Positions 18,211 through 28,700 of a stretch of 64,000 bases of DNA are shown piece by piece. Positions within the stretch are counted from its first letter, which is position 1. The number at the start of each line of letters is the position of its first letter. The stretch is from positions 1 through 64,000 of the forward strand of contig CAMCZZ010000004.1 of assembly GCA_945888375.1 (NCBI GenBank), written 5' to 3'. The stretch comes from Akkermansia muciniphila. Lineage in GTDB: Bacteria > Verrucomicrobiota > Verrucomicrobiia > Opitutales > Opitutaceae. The notes beneath the pieces were generated by a model. The model saw nothing but the letters and a program-made list of their open reading frames with translations, searched no databases and was not told the origin of the DNA. The position numbers and the translations under genes were made by a program.

Positions 18211-19791
18211 TCATGGTGCGGTGGTTATACGAAGCGCGAAAATCCCCAAGCCGGGCAACTGGTCCGCCGGCAACGCAAGCTTCAGTCCCGCTTCATCGCG
18301 CGTGATCGGCAGATCCTGCGCCGTGCCCAGCAGGCGCACCGATGCGATGGCCGGCGGCGCCCCTGCGGCGGTGGTCCCCAGCGACCGGATGACCAGTTCA
18401 CCGTTGGACGGCGGGGCCATGACGATCGCGTAGAGCCGCGAAGCGTCCTTCGTTTGGGTGAAGCGGATGTCTTCCGCGGTCAGGGGAACTGTAATGACAT
18501 CTTTGTCGCCCCCGTGCCGGCCGGGCTCGCGAGCCAGCATCGCGGGCCCCTCGCCGAAGACCTGCCAGGGCCGGGTCGCGTAGATCGCCTCGCCGTAGCG
18601 TTCCAGCCAGGCCCCGATGTCGCGCACGATGGCGAACTCCTTTTCGTCGGGCTGGCCATCCCGCCGGAGCGGCACGCTCAGGAGGAGGTTGCCGTTTTTG
18701 CTAACGATGTCGGCCAGCATCGCGATGACGGTGCGGGCATCCTTGTATTCGTTCTTGTCATACACCGCCCGGCTGTAGTGCCACTGGCCGATGCAGGTAT
18801 CGGTTTGCCAAGGTTCGGGCAGGATCGTGGAGGCTTTGCCGCGCTCGATATCATAGAGGAGCGCTTTGCGCTGCTGCTCATTGAGCGCTTTGGTGGCGAG
18901 CACGGCCTCGTTGCGCCCGTGACGCTGGACGTTGGCGTTGTAGAACTTCGCCGCCATACCGAGCGCCTCCGCTGGGGCGTCCTTGTAGAGCGGCAAAACG
19001 GCGTCGTCGAAGTAGAGAAGGTCGGGGCGGTAATCGGTGACCAACTGGTCAACCCGTTTGAAAAAACGCTCCACATAGGCCGGGCCGGGAGGTCCGCCGA
19101 TCACGTGCCGCTGCTCGTAGAGATCCTGGGGATCGAGCCCCTCCCACCACTGCCCGGCCCCGTCGGCCTTGGTCAGCCGCCCGTCGTAACGTTTCCCGCC
19201 TTGGGGGCCGTCTTTGTCGGCGTTGCGGGTCACCTCCCACCAACGCCAGGTGCGTGCCGCGTGGACGCTGACGCCGAAGCGAAGGCCCGCCTTCTGGGCG
19301 GCGCTTGCCCACCCGGCGATGAGGTCGCGCTTGGGCCCGACGGCCACCGAGTTCCAGGGCTGGTGGGTCGAGTTCCAGAGATCGAGATTGTCGTGGTGGT
19401 TGGCCATCGCGACGAAGTAGCGGGCGCCGCTCTTGCGGTAGAAGTCCACCAAGGCATCGGGCTCGAAGCGCTCGGCTTTCCAGTCGCGAATAATCTCTTT
19501 GAAGCCGACCTCCGAGGGGTGGCCATAACGTTCGAGATGTTCTTTATAGTGAGGCTTGTCGGGCAGATACAGATTGCGCGCATACCAGTCGCCACTCTCG
19601 GGCTCGCACTGCGGACCCCAGTGGGCCCAGATGCCGAACTTGGCGTCGCGAAACCAATCGGGGGTTTGGTAGGTTTCGAGGGATTCCCAGGTGGGTTGAA
19701 AGGAGGCGGCCTCGGCTGCCGGGGCGCCCGCCAAGAGCGGGAGGACAATGAGCAGTGCGGAGCGGAGCGGGGATGGAAGGGCGGGGATCAT
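18211..19791 (-). CDS. GH29 alpha-L-fucosidase, secreted
   Basis: Signal peptide; DWFRDAKFGIWAHWGPQ, RYFVAMANHHDNLDLWNS, PDLLYFDD motifs. Confidence 0.93.
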   Translation of the reverse strand: MIPALPSPLRSALLIVLPLLAGAPAAEAASFQPTWESLETYQTPDWFRDAKFGIWAHWGPQCEPESGDWYARNLYLPDKPHYKEHLERYGHPSEVGFKEIIRDWKAERFEPDALVDFYRKSGARYFVAMANHHDNLDLWNSTHQPWNSVAVGPKRDLIAGWASAAQKAGLRFGVSVHAARTWRWWEVTRNADKDGPQGGKRYDGRLTKADGAGQWWEGLDPQDLYEQRHVIGGPPGPAYVERFFKRVDQLVTDYRPDLLYFDDAVLPLYKDAPAEALGMAAKFYNANVQRHGRNEAVLATKALNEQQRKALLYDIERGKASTILPEPWQTDTCIGQWHYSRAVYDKNEYKDARTVIAMLADIVSKNGNLLLSVPLRRDGQPDEKEFAIVRDIGAWLERYGEAIYATRPWQVFGEGPAMLAREPGRHGGDKDVITVPLTAEDIRFTQTKDASRLYAIVMAPPSNGELVIRSLGTTAAGAPPAIASVRLLGTAQDLPITRDEAGLKLALPADQLPGLGIFALRITTAP

Positions 19792-19822
19792 TGGGGATTT
19801 TTTGAGGCGGATGTATTCCGGT

Positions 19823-20146
19823 TCAGGTGTTCACGCTGAAATCCAGCACGCACACGCGGTCCAAACTTGGATCAAGGTGGTCTCTACAGAACGCCTGGTG
19901 GGCCGGATGAGGTAGATAAGCATCTCGCCCGGCCGAGTCGGCGAAGGTGACGATGAAGCAATGGGTGTAGCCGTGGTTGATGTTTTCCACGCTCGAGTTT
20001 TCGCCCCACTCGAAGCCGGTGACAAAGGGCAGGCCGGCGCAAAAGGCGCGGAAGGCGTGCGCGATGCCCTGGATTTTTCCCGGGCCGACGCCGTCCTTGA
20101 ATTTAAACAAGACGACGTGGCGGTAGGGCGCGGGGTTTGTATTCAT
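19823..20146 (-). CDS. Dabb (stress-responsive A/B barrel) family protein
   Basis: YRHVVLFKFKDGV...HCFIVTFADSAGRDAYLPHPAHQAF; ATG at 20146. Confidence 0.87.
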   Translation of the reverse strand: MNTNPAPYRHVVLFKFKDGVGPGKIQGIAHAFRAFCAGLPFVTGFEWGENSSVENINHGYTHCFIVTFADSAGRDAYLPHPAHQAFCRDHLDPSLDRVCVLDFSVNT

Positions 20147-20982
20147 TTTGTATCGGCCAGACCGGCGCTGACCGCGCGGGCCACTTCGGTGCCCATGACC
20201 GCGTAGCCCTTGCCGCTGAAGTGAACGTTGTTGGGGAGTTGAAGCTCGGTGAGCTGCGGCTCGACCGCGCGGTAAAGGTCGATGGACGGGATTTTTTCCG
20301 CGGACATGAGTTCGTCGGCGATGCGGTTGACCTGGTCGCACTGCGCGGCGGTAAAGTTTTCTTTGTTCGGACCGGCGGGAGCGGGGGTGGTGCGCACCCA
20401 GTAAAGTTTCGCGCCGGTTTTGCGTAGGCGCGTAATCAAAGCGATGATATTGGCGCGGTAAACATCGGGCGGGGTTGCGCGGTCGTGGATGCCGAAGTTG
20501 AGCGTGATAATGTTCCATTCGCCGGAACCGAGCCACACGTCGAGTTTAGCCAGTCCGGTGGCGGTGGGGCCGCAGTTAGCCGGGGCGCGGTGGACGTTGA
20601 CCTGGCCGGCAAGGGCGGAGCGCACGTTAAGGGTATAGCCGCGGGAGATCGAGTCGCCGATGATCAACATACGCAGTAGCGCGGGGTCGTCCTTCACGTA
20701 GTTCCAAGCGGTGACCTTGCCGGCGATGCGGTCCTTTTGGTGGATGGGGAAATAGAAGCCGCCAAGGTTTTCGGAAAGGGTGCGTTCCCACGCCTGTTCT
20801 TCGGGCGAGAGCGTGGCGACAAGCGCGGCGTAGGCGGCTTTTTGCTCGGGAGTGATGGAGTTGGGCTTGGCGTTTTGTGCCGTGGCCTCCCTGGCGTTGG
20901 TGGGTTCGCCTTGGGCGTGCAGCGAGGCGAGCGACAGGCCCGCAATGAAGACAGAGTATAAAAGGAAGGAGCGGTTGTTCAT
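20143..20982 (-). CDS. SGNH/GDSL hydrolase family protein
   Basis: LIIGDSISRGY, NFGIHD, VHFSGKGYAVMG motifs; signal peptide from ATG at 20982. Confidence 0.88.
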   Translation of the reverse strand: MNNRSFLLYSVFIAGLSLASLHAQGEPTNAREATAQNAKPNSITPEQKAAYAALVATLSPEEQAWERTLSENLGGFYFPIHQKDRIAGKVTAWNYVKDDPALLRMLIIGDSISRGYTLNVRSALAGQVNVHRAPANCGPTATGLAKLDVWLGSGEWNIITLNFGIHDRATPPDVYRANIIALITRLRKTGAKLYWVRTTPAPAGPNKENFTAAQCDQVNRIADELMSAEKIPSIDLYRAVEPQLTELQLPNNVHFSGKGYAVMGTEVARAVSAGLADTK

Positions 20983-20992
20983 GGTGGGGGAA

Positions 20993-21982
20993 TCAGGCGT
21001 GGAGCCCGGCGGTGGCTTGATCGACGGCGGCGAGCACGTCGGGGGTGAGTTTAGCGACGTCGCCGGCGGCGAGGAGGTTTTCGGTGAGTTGTTCAACGCG
21101 GCTGGCCCCGAGGATCACGGTGCTGACGTTCGGATTTCGCAGACACCAGGCGAGGGCGAAACGGGCGGGCGGGAGGCCGGCGGCGGCGGCGACTCGCGCG
21201 ATGGGTGCGACGGCTTTGGGCGCGGTGCCGGGGATGCCGTTGGCGGACTTGCCTTCCATGAGTGCGCGCAGCCAGGCGGTCTGGGCGAGGCGGGAATCGA
21301 CGGGGATGCCGTCGGTGTATTTGCCCGAGAGCAATCCTGCGGCGAGTGGAGACCAGGTGGTGGTGCCCATGCCGTAGCGTGAGTAGAGCGGGGCGTATTC
21401 ACGCTCCACGCGGTCGCGAACGACGAGACTGTATTGCGGCTGCTCCATCACGGGAGGGATGAGGTGGTGACGTTCGGCGCACTCGTGGGCGGCGATGATC
21501 AGGTCGGCAGGCCATTCGCTGGTGCCCCAATAGAGAACTTTGCCTTGGGCGACGAGGTCACTCATAGTGCGCACAATCTCGAATATCGGCACCGACGCGT
21601 CGGGGCGATGGCAGTAGTAAAGATCTAGGTAGTCGAGGCGCAGGGGGCGGAGTGCGGCGTGACAGGCCTCGACCAGGTGTTTGCGGCTGAGGCCGGTTTG
21701 GTTGGGGCGGGGATTATCAACGGCGCCAAAGTAGGCTTTGCTGGAAACGATATAGGTATCGCGCGTCCAGCCGGAGTCAGCGAGGATGCGCCCCATCACC
21801 TCTTCGGAGCGGCCGTTGGCGTAGGTCTCGGCGTTGTCGAAGAAGTTGATACCCGCGTCGTAGGCGTGGTGGAGCAGTTGTTTGGAGGTGTCGTTTTCAA
21901 TCTGGGCACCAAAAGTGATCCAGCTCCCGAAGGAGAGTTCGCTAACGAGTAGGCCGGAGGAGCCGAGTTTTCTGTAGTTCAT
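20993..21982 (-). CDS. Aldo/keto reductase
   Basis: INFFDNAETYANGRSEEVMG, YLDLYYCHRPD, WCLRNPNVSTVILGAS. Confidence 0.93.
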   Translation of the reverse strand: MNYRKLGSSGLLVSELSFGSWITFGAQIENDTSKQLLHHAYDAGINFFDNAETYANGRSEEVMGRILADSGWTRDTYIVSSKAYFGAVDNPRPNQTGLSRKHLVEACHAALRPLRLDYLDLYYCHRPDASVPIFEIVRTMSDLVAQGKVLYWGTSEWPADLIIAAHECAERHHLIPPVMEQPQYSLVVRDRVEREYAPLYSRYGMGTTTWSPLAAGLLSGKYTDGIPVDSRLAQTAWLRALMEGKSANGIPGTAPKAVAPIARVAAAAGLPPARFALAWCLRNPNVSTVILGASRVEQLTENLLAAGDVAKLTPDVLAAVDQATAGLHA

Positions 21983-22081
21983 GGGGAAAGGGGTAACGGA
22001 GTTAATACAAAGGAGCGATGAGGCGATTTTGGCCCCATGCCAGCAGCGGCGCTGGGGGAGGGATCGAAGAGGAGGCTTCGG

Positions 22082-23107
22082 TCAGGCTTTCTTTTGAAAC
22101 TCCTCCGCTCGCACCGCATGCCGCAGCGGGTGGCCGTCCCGCCACGCCAGGAAGTCCTCGATCATCATGTCCGCCATGCGCCGGACCTCGTTGTTTTTAC
22201 TCCCGGCGATGTGGCTTGTCATGTGGACGTTGGGAAGGGTGTAAAGCGGACTACCCGCCACGGGCGGCTCCGGATGCTGGACATCAAGTAATACGGTGAG
22301 ATCGGGGCGCGCTTGCAGTGCTGCAATCATCCCTGGTTCATCGACCTGCTTGCCGCGGCCGGTGTTGATGAAGGTGGCTCCCTCGCGCATGGATGCGAAA
22401 TGTTCCTGCTTAAAACATTTATACAGTTCTGGCAGGTCCGGGAGGTGATTACTCACGATGTCGCCTTCCCGAAAGGCGGTTTCGATATCCACTAGCTTGG
22501 CAATGCCCATCGCGTTTGCTTCTTTTTGCGTGAGGTAATCGCTGACCGCGATCACCCGGAGATTAAAGGGCTGCAAGAGCTTTAACAAATAGCGGGTTAC
22601 GGCTCCAATCGCGATCAGCGCGACCGTCGCTCCGTAGGCGCCCGGGCCGGAGGGCATTTCCGTCTCAATCCACGGCCCGAGGCGGCACCGGCTGGAATTC
22701 CGGAACGCCGCCTTGCAGGAGAGCAGTATCTGGGCGAGACAGAACTCCGCGACCGGAATGGCGTTCGCCTCGGCGGCACTGCATACAACGATGCCCCGCT
22801 CCAGAAGCGGCCCGGCAAAGGCCTTGACCGAGCCGCTGGCATAGAAGACCGCCTTGAGCGCGGGTAACGCGGCCAACTGTTCGGCGTTCAGAGAGGGCAT
22901 GCCCCAGCAGGAGAAGATCACCTCGACCTCCCCCAGTGCAGACTGATGCCGGGCAAAGTTTTCCGAGGTGATTTTGGTCGGATAGAGCTGGGTGAGCGCC
23001 GCGATTCGCGAAAGGCGTTCTTTGCCATAGACGTAGTCGAAGACATCGCCGTCCACCCAGGACACCTTGTTCGCGAGGAGAATTGCTTGGGGAGTTCTCA
23101 TGGACAT
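22082..23107 (-). CDS. D-isomer-specific 2-hydroxyacid dehydrogenase family protein
   Basis: GATVALIAIGAVTRYLLKLL (NAD-binding), EGATFINTGRGKQVDEPGMIAAL. Confidence 0.87.
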   Translation of the reverse strand: MSMRTPQAILLANKVSWVDGDVFDYVYGKERLSRIAALTQLYPTKITSENFARHQSALGEVEVIFSCWGMPSLNAEQLAALPALKAVFYASGSVKAFAGPLLERGIVVCSAAEANAIPVAEFCLAQILLSCKAAFRNSSRCRLGPWIETEMPSGPGAYGATVALIAIGAVTRYLLKLLQPFNLRVIAVSDYLTQKEANAMGIAKLVDIETAFREGDIVSNHLPDLPELYKCFKQEHFASMREGATFINTGRGKQVDEPGMIAALQARPDLTVLLDVQHPEPPVAGSPLYTLPNVHMTSHIAGSKNNEVRRMADMMIEDFLAWRDGHPLRHAVRAEEFQKKA

Positions 23108-23289
23108 GGGGCGAGGGTCATTTATCGGATTTAAGAGGAAATGGTTAAAAACATGGAGAACAGGTGAATAAGTGGCTTCATGTTTGTCGGATAAGAATGG
23201 CGCGTGGTGAAGGTGGGGTAGTGTAGTCTTCCAACAGGTCGCCCCTTCAGGGCTGCCCTGCCCAATGAAGTGCCATTTTGGTCGGGATA

Positions 23290-24744
23290 TTAGTGGGAAA
23301 GCGTAAGCTTAAAAACCAGTCCGGGGGACAAGGTCACGTCGTCTGGTATATGGATCTCCAACCCTTCGCTGCCCTGCGCAAAGGCGGGCACACAAGCGCT
23401 GCCGAGTATGGCGATCGTTTTCACCGGCTGGCCGGCGAGCGATCGGATCCGCACCACCCGGTCCTGCAGAAGTCCGAGCACCGTGGCGTAAAGCACGTCG
23501 CCCTGGGTGGTGAAACGGATATCCTCTCCGGTAAAGGCGGGCCGTTTTGTATCGGTGTGGGCGCCGGCGGGAATAGATGTTGGGCCTTCGCCGTATATCT
23601 TCCACGGACGCGTGCCGTAGATAGCCTCTCCATTGATTTTCAGCCAGGCGCCGATGCCTAGGAGAATCTCCTGATCTTCCTTCGGAATGGTGCCGTCGGC
23701 CCGCGGGCCGACGTTGAGGAGCAGGCTGCCATTTTTGCTCACAATATCCACCAAGTCGGCGATTAACGCGGGCACCGTCTTGTAATCTTGGTCCTTGGTA
23801 TAACCCCAGGATGAATTTGATACTGCGGTGTCGGTCTGCCAAAACAGGGGGCGTATGCCATCGAGTTGACCACGCTCCACGTCAAAGACGGCGGCACCCT
23901 CGGGGAAGGCATTGTATTTATAGTTGATGGCGACGCCCAGACCCCACTCGCGGCCCCGGTTGTAATAATAAGCCGCGAAACGCCGAAGATAGGGCTCGAA
24001 GGCGACATGATGGATCCACCAGTCAAACCACACGATTTGCGGGCGATATTTGTCCACCAGCTCGCAGGTGCGCCCGAGCCAGCCCTCCAGAAAGGTTGCG
24101 TCCGGATAGGGTTCACTGAGCCAGTCGTGGCCGTGTTCTCCGGGGATGAAGCCGTGCTCGGTAAGAGGCGCGGCCGCGCCGTATAAATCGGCGAACGCAG
24201 GATTCTGGACATCGGAGTCGAAGGCGCGCCCACCGTTGAAAAAGAACCAGTTTTCCGCGCGGTGGCTGGACAGCGAGAACACCATACCTTCGGCCCGGAT
24301 GGCCTCGGCGAGTTCCGCGATGACGTCGCGCTTCGGCCCCATCGTGGTAGATTTCCAACGGGTGAAAGAGGAATCATACAGCGCAAACCCGTCGTGGTGC
24401 TCCGCCACGGGCATGACGTAGCGCGCGCCGGAACGCTGAAAGAGTCGCGCCCACTCGGCGGCGTTGAAATGTTCGCCCGTGAAGGAGGGGATAAAGTCTT
24501 TGTAGCCAAACTCGGTATGCGGCCCGTAAGTCGCGACATGGTGTTCAAATTCCGCCGAGCCCTTTTGATACATCATCCTCGGATACCATTCACTTTTAAA
24601 GGCCGGGACGGAATAAACCCCCCAATGGATGAAAATGCCGAATTTGGCATCTTCATACCAAGCGGGCACTTGATAGCGGAGCAATGAGGACCACTCGGGC
24701 GCGAAGGGCTCGGAAGAGGGCGAAAAGAGAGGGGCGGGGTTCAT
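23290..24744 (-). CDS. GH29 alpha-L-fucosidase-like, no signal peptide
   Basis: PAWYEDAKFGIFIHWGVYSVPAF, RYVMPVAEHHDGFALY, PQIVWFDWW. Confidence 0.93.
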   Translation of the reverse strand: MNPAPLFSPSSEPFAPEWSSLLRYQVPAWYEDAKFGIFIHWGVYSVPAFKSEWYPRMMYQKGSAEFEHHVATYGPHTEFGYKDFIPSFTGEHFNAAEWARLFQRSGARYVMPVAEHHDGFALYDSSFTRWKSTTMGPKRDVIAELAEAIRAEGMVFSLSSHRAENWFFFNGGRAFDSDVQNPAFADLYGAAAPLTEHGFIPGEHGHDWLSEPYPDATFLEGWLGRTCELVDKYRPQIVWFDWWIHHVAFEPYLRRFAAYYYNRGREWGLGVAINYKYNAFPEGAAVFDVERGQLDGIRPLFWQTDTAVSNSSWGYTKDQDYKTVPALIADLVDIVSKNGSLLLNVGPRADGTIPKEDQEILLGIGAWLKINGEAIYGTRPWKIYGEGPTSIPAGAHTDTKRPAFTGEDIRFTTQGDVLYATVLGLLQDRVVRIRSLAGQPVKTIAILGSACVPAFAQGSEGLEIHIPDDVTLSPGLVFKLTLSH

Positions 24745-24784
24745 CAGAAGGTGACTGGATTGGGGTTGGGCTGGGCGCTTCGGG

Positions 24785-25750
24785 CTACACGGCGCTCAGA
24801 AAACGATGGGCTCGATCCATAAAACCGGGCAGCGCCTCGTGGCCGTAGTCCGGATAGATCGCGAGCTCCTTGGGTGAGGTGATGCGGTTGTAGGCGGCGA
24901 ACTGGGTCGAGGGCGGACAGATCGTGTCCATAAGGCCGACGCCCATTAATACAGTGGCCCGGATGCGGGGGGCGAGATGGGCGACGTCCACGTATCCAAG
25001 CTTTAGCCAAAACTCCTCGGCGCGCCGGTGTTCCGGGTCGTGCTTGCGGAAAAAATCACGCAGTTCCGCGTAGGCGTCTTTGGCGAGGTCGAGCTCCCAT
25101 ACTCGCCGCCAGTCGCAGAGAAAGGGAAACTTGAGCGCGACGCGGCGGATGCTTGGCGACAGCGCCGCGCAGGCAAGGGTGAGGCCGCCGCCCTGGCTGT
25201 TACCTGTGGCCACCAGTCTCGCGGAGTCCACTTCGGCGAATGTCGCAACGATCCGGGCGAGCAGCGCGGTGTCCAGATAGTGGTGCCGATAGAGCAGGTT
25301 GCGTGGATCGGGGTCGAGCAGGCCGCGGGTCAGATGGCCGTTTGGCGGGGAGGTGCGCAGCGTGCCGTGATCTTGGCTGAGCCCGCCTTGGCCGCGACAG
25401 TCGAGCGCAGCTACACAGAATCCCTCAGCGACTAAGCCGAGCTTCTCGTGCCACTCACCGCTGTGATGGTTGAAACCGTGAAACTGGAGCACGCAGGGGC
25501 GGCGCCCTGACTCGGCACCCCGCGGGCGGAGATATTTGGCGTGGACGCGAGCTCCGGCGGTGCCTGTGAACCAGAGATGGAAACACTCCGCTACCGGACT
25601 GGTAAAGTCTGCGGAGATGAGTTCCACACGCGGGTCCACTTGGGCGAGTTCGGCGAGCGAAGCATCCCAGAAGGCGTCGAAGTCGGCGGGGCGGGGGTTG
25701 CGCCCGGTGTAGCGAGGAAGCTCCGCCAAGGGTAGATCGATGAGGGGCAT
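24785..25750 (-). CDS. Acetyl-xylan esterase (AXE1/cephalosporin-C deacetylase)-like alpha/beta hydrolase
   Basis: YTGRNPRPADFDAFWDASLAEL, RLVATGNSQGGGLTLACAAL; ATG at 25750 because the ORF extension overlaps the upstream gene. Confidence 0.88.
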   Translation of the reverse strand: MPLIDLPLAELPRYTGRNPRPADFDAFWDASLAELAQVDPRVELISADFTSPVAECFHLWFTGTAGARVHAKYLRPRGAESGRRPCVLQFHGFNHHSGEWHEKLGLVAEGFCVAALDCRGQGGLSQDHGTLRTSPPNGHLTRGLLDPDPRNLLYRHHYLDTALLARIVATFAEVDSARLVATGNSQGGGLTLACAALSPSIRRVALKFPFLCDWRRVWELDLAKDAYAELRDFFRKHDPEHRRAEEFWLKLGYVDVAHLAPRIRATVLMGVGLMDTICPPSTQFAAYNRITSPKELAIYPDYGHEALPGFMDRAHRFLSAV

Positions 25751-25751
25751 G

Positions 25752-28700
25752 TTAAGCCTGAACGGCGAGTTCCAGTTCGAAAGAGACGGCGATCTCCGCC
25801 GGCAGAAGGATCGCGACGCGCCCGTGAGCGACCGGCAGAGGCGTGCCCCGGCCTTGGCGAAGGGCACGCAGGCCTAGGGCGCGCAACTCAAGGGTTTGTT
25901 CAGTCCGGGCGCGGAGGACCACGGTCGCGCGGCCCGGCTGCCACGAAAGGCGCTCCAGCGTGATCGCGCCCCGGCAAAGCAGGCCCTTGACCTCGCCTTC
26001 CTTCCAAGCGGCGGGCAGTGCGGGGAGGACCTCTATCCAACCCGGACGACTGTCCACCAGCGCGAGCGTGACCACGCGGACCAGACCGCCGGTGATGTCG
26101 GTGTTGAAGACCGAGCGCGGGTTATGGGTGGAGACCATGGATTGCGGGATCCAGAATCCGTGAGCCAGCCAGTCGATGGTCTCAAAAGTCGCCTCGCGCA
26201 GGCGCAGGCTGGCGGCGGCGGCGCCGAGTTGGACCATGCCGAAAGCCATGACTCCTCCAGCGGCCCGGCGACGTGGCTCCATACGCTTTTCAATCGCCAC
26301 GGCAAAGGCGCGCATCAGCGCGGGGCGGCAGGCAATGTCGTCGGGTAAACCGTGGTAGAGCGCGTAGAGGTGGGAGGCGTGCCTGTGTTCGTAGCGATCC
26401 TCGAGGCGCGGATCGCCCCATTCGGCGACGGCGCCCTCCGCGTTGATCCGGTAGTCGGGCAGGCGCGAAAGAATAGACTCCCACGCGCTCCAGCGTTCGC
26501 GATGTAGATTTTCGGCGCGGCAGCATTCGAGGAGATTGGTGAACAGCTCTCGCACGGCGGCGTGGTCCATCGTCGCGTCCGTGCAGGCTTGCGAGCCGGT
26601 GGATGGCGAGTCGTTTTCGGGCGAGTAGGACGGTGAGAAGTGCAGTCGTCCGTCGGGGCCGGGTTGCAGGAAATCTTCGTGGAAGGCGGCGGCCTCGAGC
26701 AGGAAAGGCAGGCTGCGGCGCAGCAGGAAATCTCGGTCGCCGGTGTGCAGCCAATAGTCGTGAAAGTAGCGGGCGTTCCAGGCGGCCCCCGCAGTCCAAA
26801 ACGGCATCGGCCAGATCTGGCAGAAATGGTTCAGCAGTCCGTGCGAACTGGTGCGGGAAGGAATCAGAATGCCCCTCGCCCCGTAAAGCCGCCGTGCGTT
26901 CTCGCGATAGTCGGGGAGCTGTGACTCCAAGTAGGCGAAGAAGCCTTCCATCGCCTCGGGCAGATTGCCCGCGAGGTGACCGTCGATCGCGCATTGGAGA
27001 TTCCCGTTTTGGGTGTAGTCGCCGGACCACGATGGCTCCCAGGTGCCGCTCCACACTCCCTGCAAGGTGGGGGGGAAATGTTTGCCGCTGGAGCACAGCG
27101 CGAGGTGACGGCAGGCGTAGAACACTTTTTCCATCAGCGCCGGGTTCATCGCGCCGACGTGCGATTTCTGGAACAGCCGCTCCGTCGGCAGGCGGTGGTC
27201 GGCGGCCGAGCCGCCAAGCCGGAGTTGCACGCGTTCGAAAAGAGTTTGGTGGGCGGAGCGGTGCCGGGCGAGCAGGGACGCAAAATCCGGCACGAGGGCG
27301 GAAAGGTCGTCGCGAAGGCGTGATGTTTCGGCGGAGCCCCGGCTGATTTCGGTGCGCACCAGAACCAACACCTCGTCGGCCTCGGTGACGTGAATCGTGT
27401 TTTGGTCAACGCGAACGGAGCCACCGCGCACGACTACGCGTCCCAGCGTGCGGCAACTCCGGAGGCTACCGGGCCAGTGCTGGGCGTAAGTCTGCCGACA
27501 CTCGATCCAGCCGGGCATCGCGTGCGAGGCCACGCTGGCCACACTATCCGGCGGATTTGGGCCCGCGAGCTGGGCGCGTGCGTCGTGCGGTGCGAGTGTG
27601 AGCGCGACGCCGACCTTGCTGACGGGTCCGGTGATTCGGACGACCACGACATCGTCAGCGCGCGAGACGAAGACCTCGCGACGATGCCTGCCGGCCCGGT
27701 CTGTCCACGTCGTGCTTGCTTTCCCGGTTAAGAAGTCGAGTCCGCGCAGGTAATCGTGGCAAAGGCCGTTGTCCTCGTGCCGAAGACGGAGAAAACCGGC
27801 GGGCACGAAGGGATCGGTCCAGCGTTTCTCCCCTCCGTAACCATCGCCGGCGGAGGCAGCGAGCAGGCGATCTGCGGCGGCCTGGAAGTGTCCGGCGGAA
27901 AGCAGGGTGCGAAGCTCGGGAAGAATCGCGGCCTGGTTGGGCGGGGGAATCGGTGGGTTCAGGGGGAGGAAGAGCCCGGCGCGATTAACGACGATGACTT
28001 CGTCGAGCGGTCGGCCCAGCACGAGTGCGCCGTGTTCGCCGTTGCCGCAGGTAAGCGCGGTTTCCCAAGACCAGGAAGGAGTCTCGCTCACGATGCCTCG
28101 CGTTACATCCGAGAGGCCGAGTTCGGCAAAGTGTGCTTCCGTGATGAACGCGGGCGGCAAAGGCTGCGCGAGATCGGCGCGATAGAGGCGGGCACCGTCG
28201 GCACCGCGGCTGCCGCCGTCGCCAACCACCGAGTCTTTCCGCATCTCCCGGCCTTGCAGGCGTTGGGCGTCGCCGGCCACGCGGCGTTCGTGGCCCCGAC
28301 TTGGCGCGGGACCGGGACTCCACGCCAGAATGTCGTCCTCGACTGACTCGCCGCCCGCGAAAAATCGTCGTAGATCCTGGTCGTTCCAAGCTCGGGGAAC
28401 GATGACTACGCGATCCAGTTCTCCGCAAAAGGCCGCAGTGCAAGCAGCGAGACGCGGGCCACCGATCGTAAGAGTGTCCAGGTCGATCCCGCTTTCACAA
28501 ATCGCCGGAGCCGTCGCGGGGGCTGCAATCTCTTCGTCAGCCTTTTCACCCACGAGGCTCAGGGTCCAGCGGCCTTTGTCGCGGCTGTAAGTGAGCATGA
28601 GCCAGCACCATTCGTGGAGCGGTAGCGGCGGAGTGGTCAACTCGCCCGCGCCATCGCGCAGCGTGGCGACGACCCGCGTCTGGTTGTCCACTCGGACGGC

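Noticed and set aside
17383-19839. 818-aa plus-strand ORF opposite the heparinase-like and GH29 genes
   Set aside because: Antisense shadow ORF spanning two genuine genes and their intergenic region; low-complexity, no family motifs.
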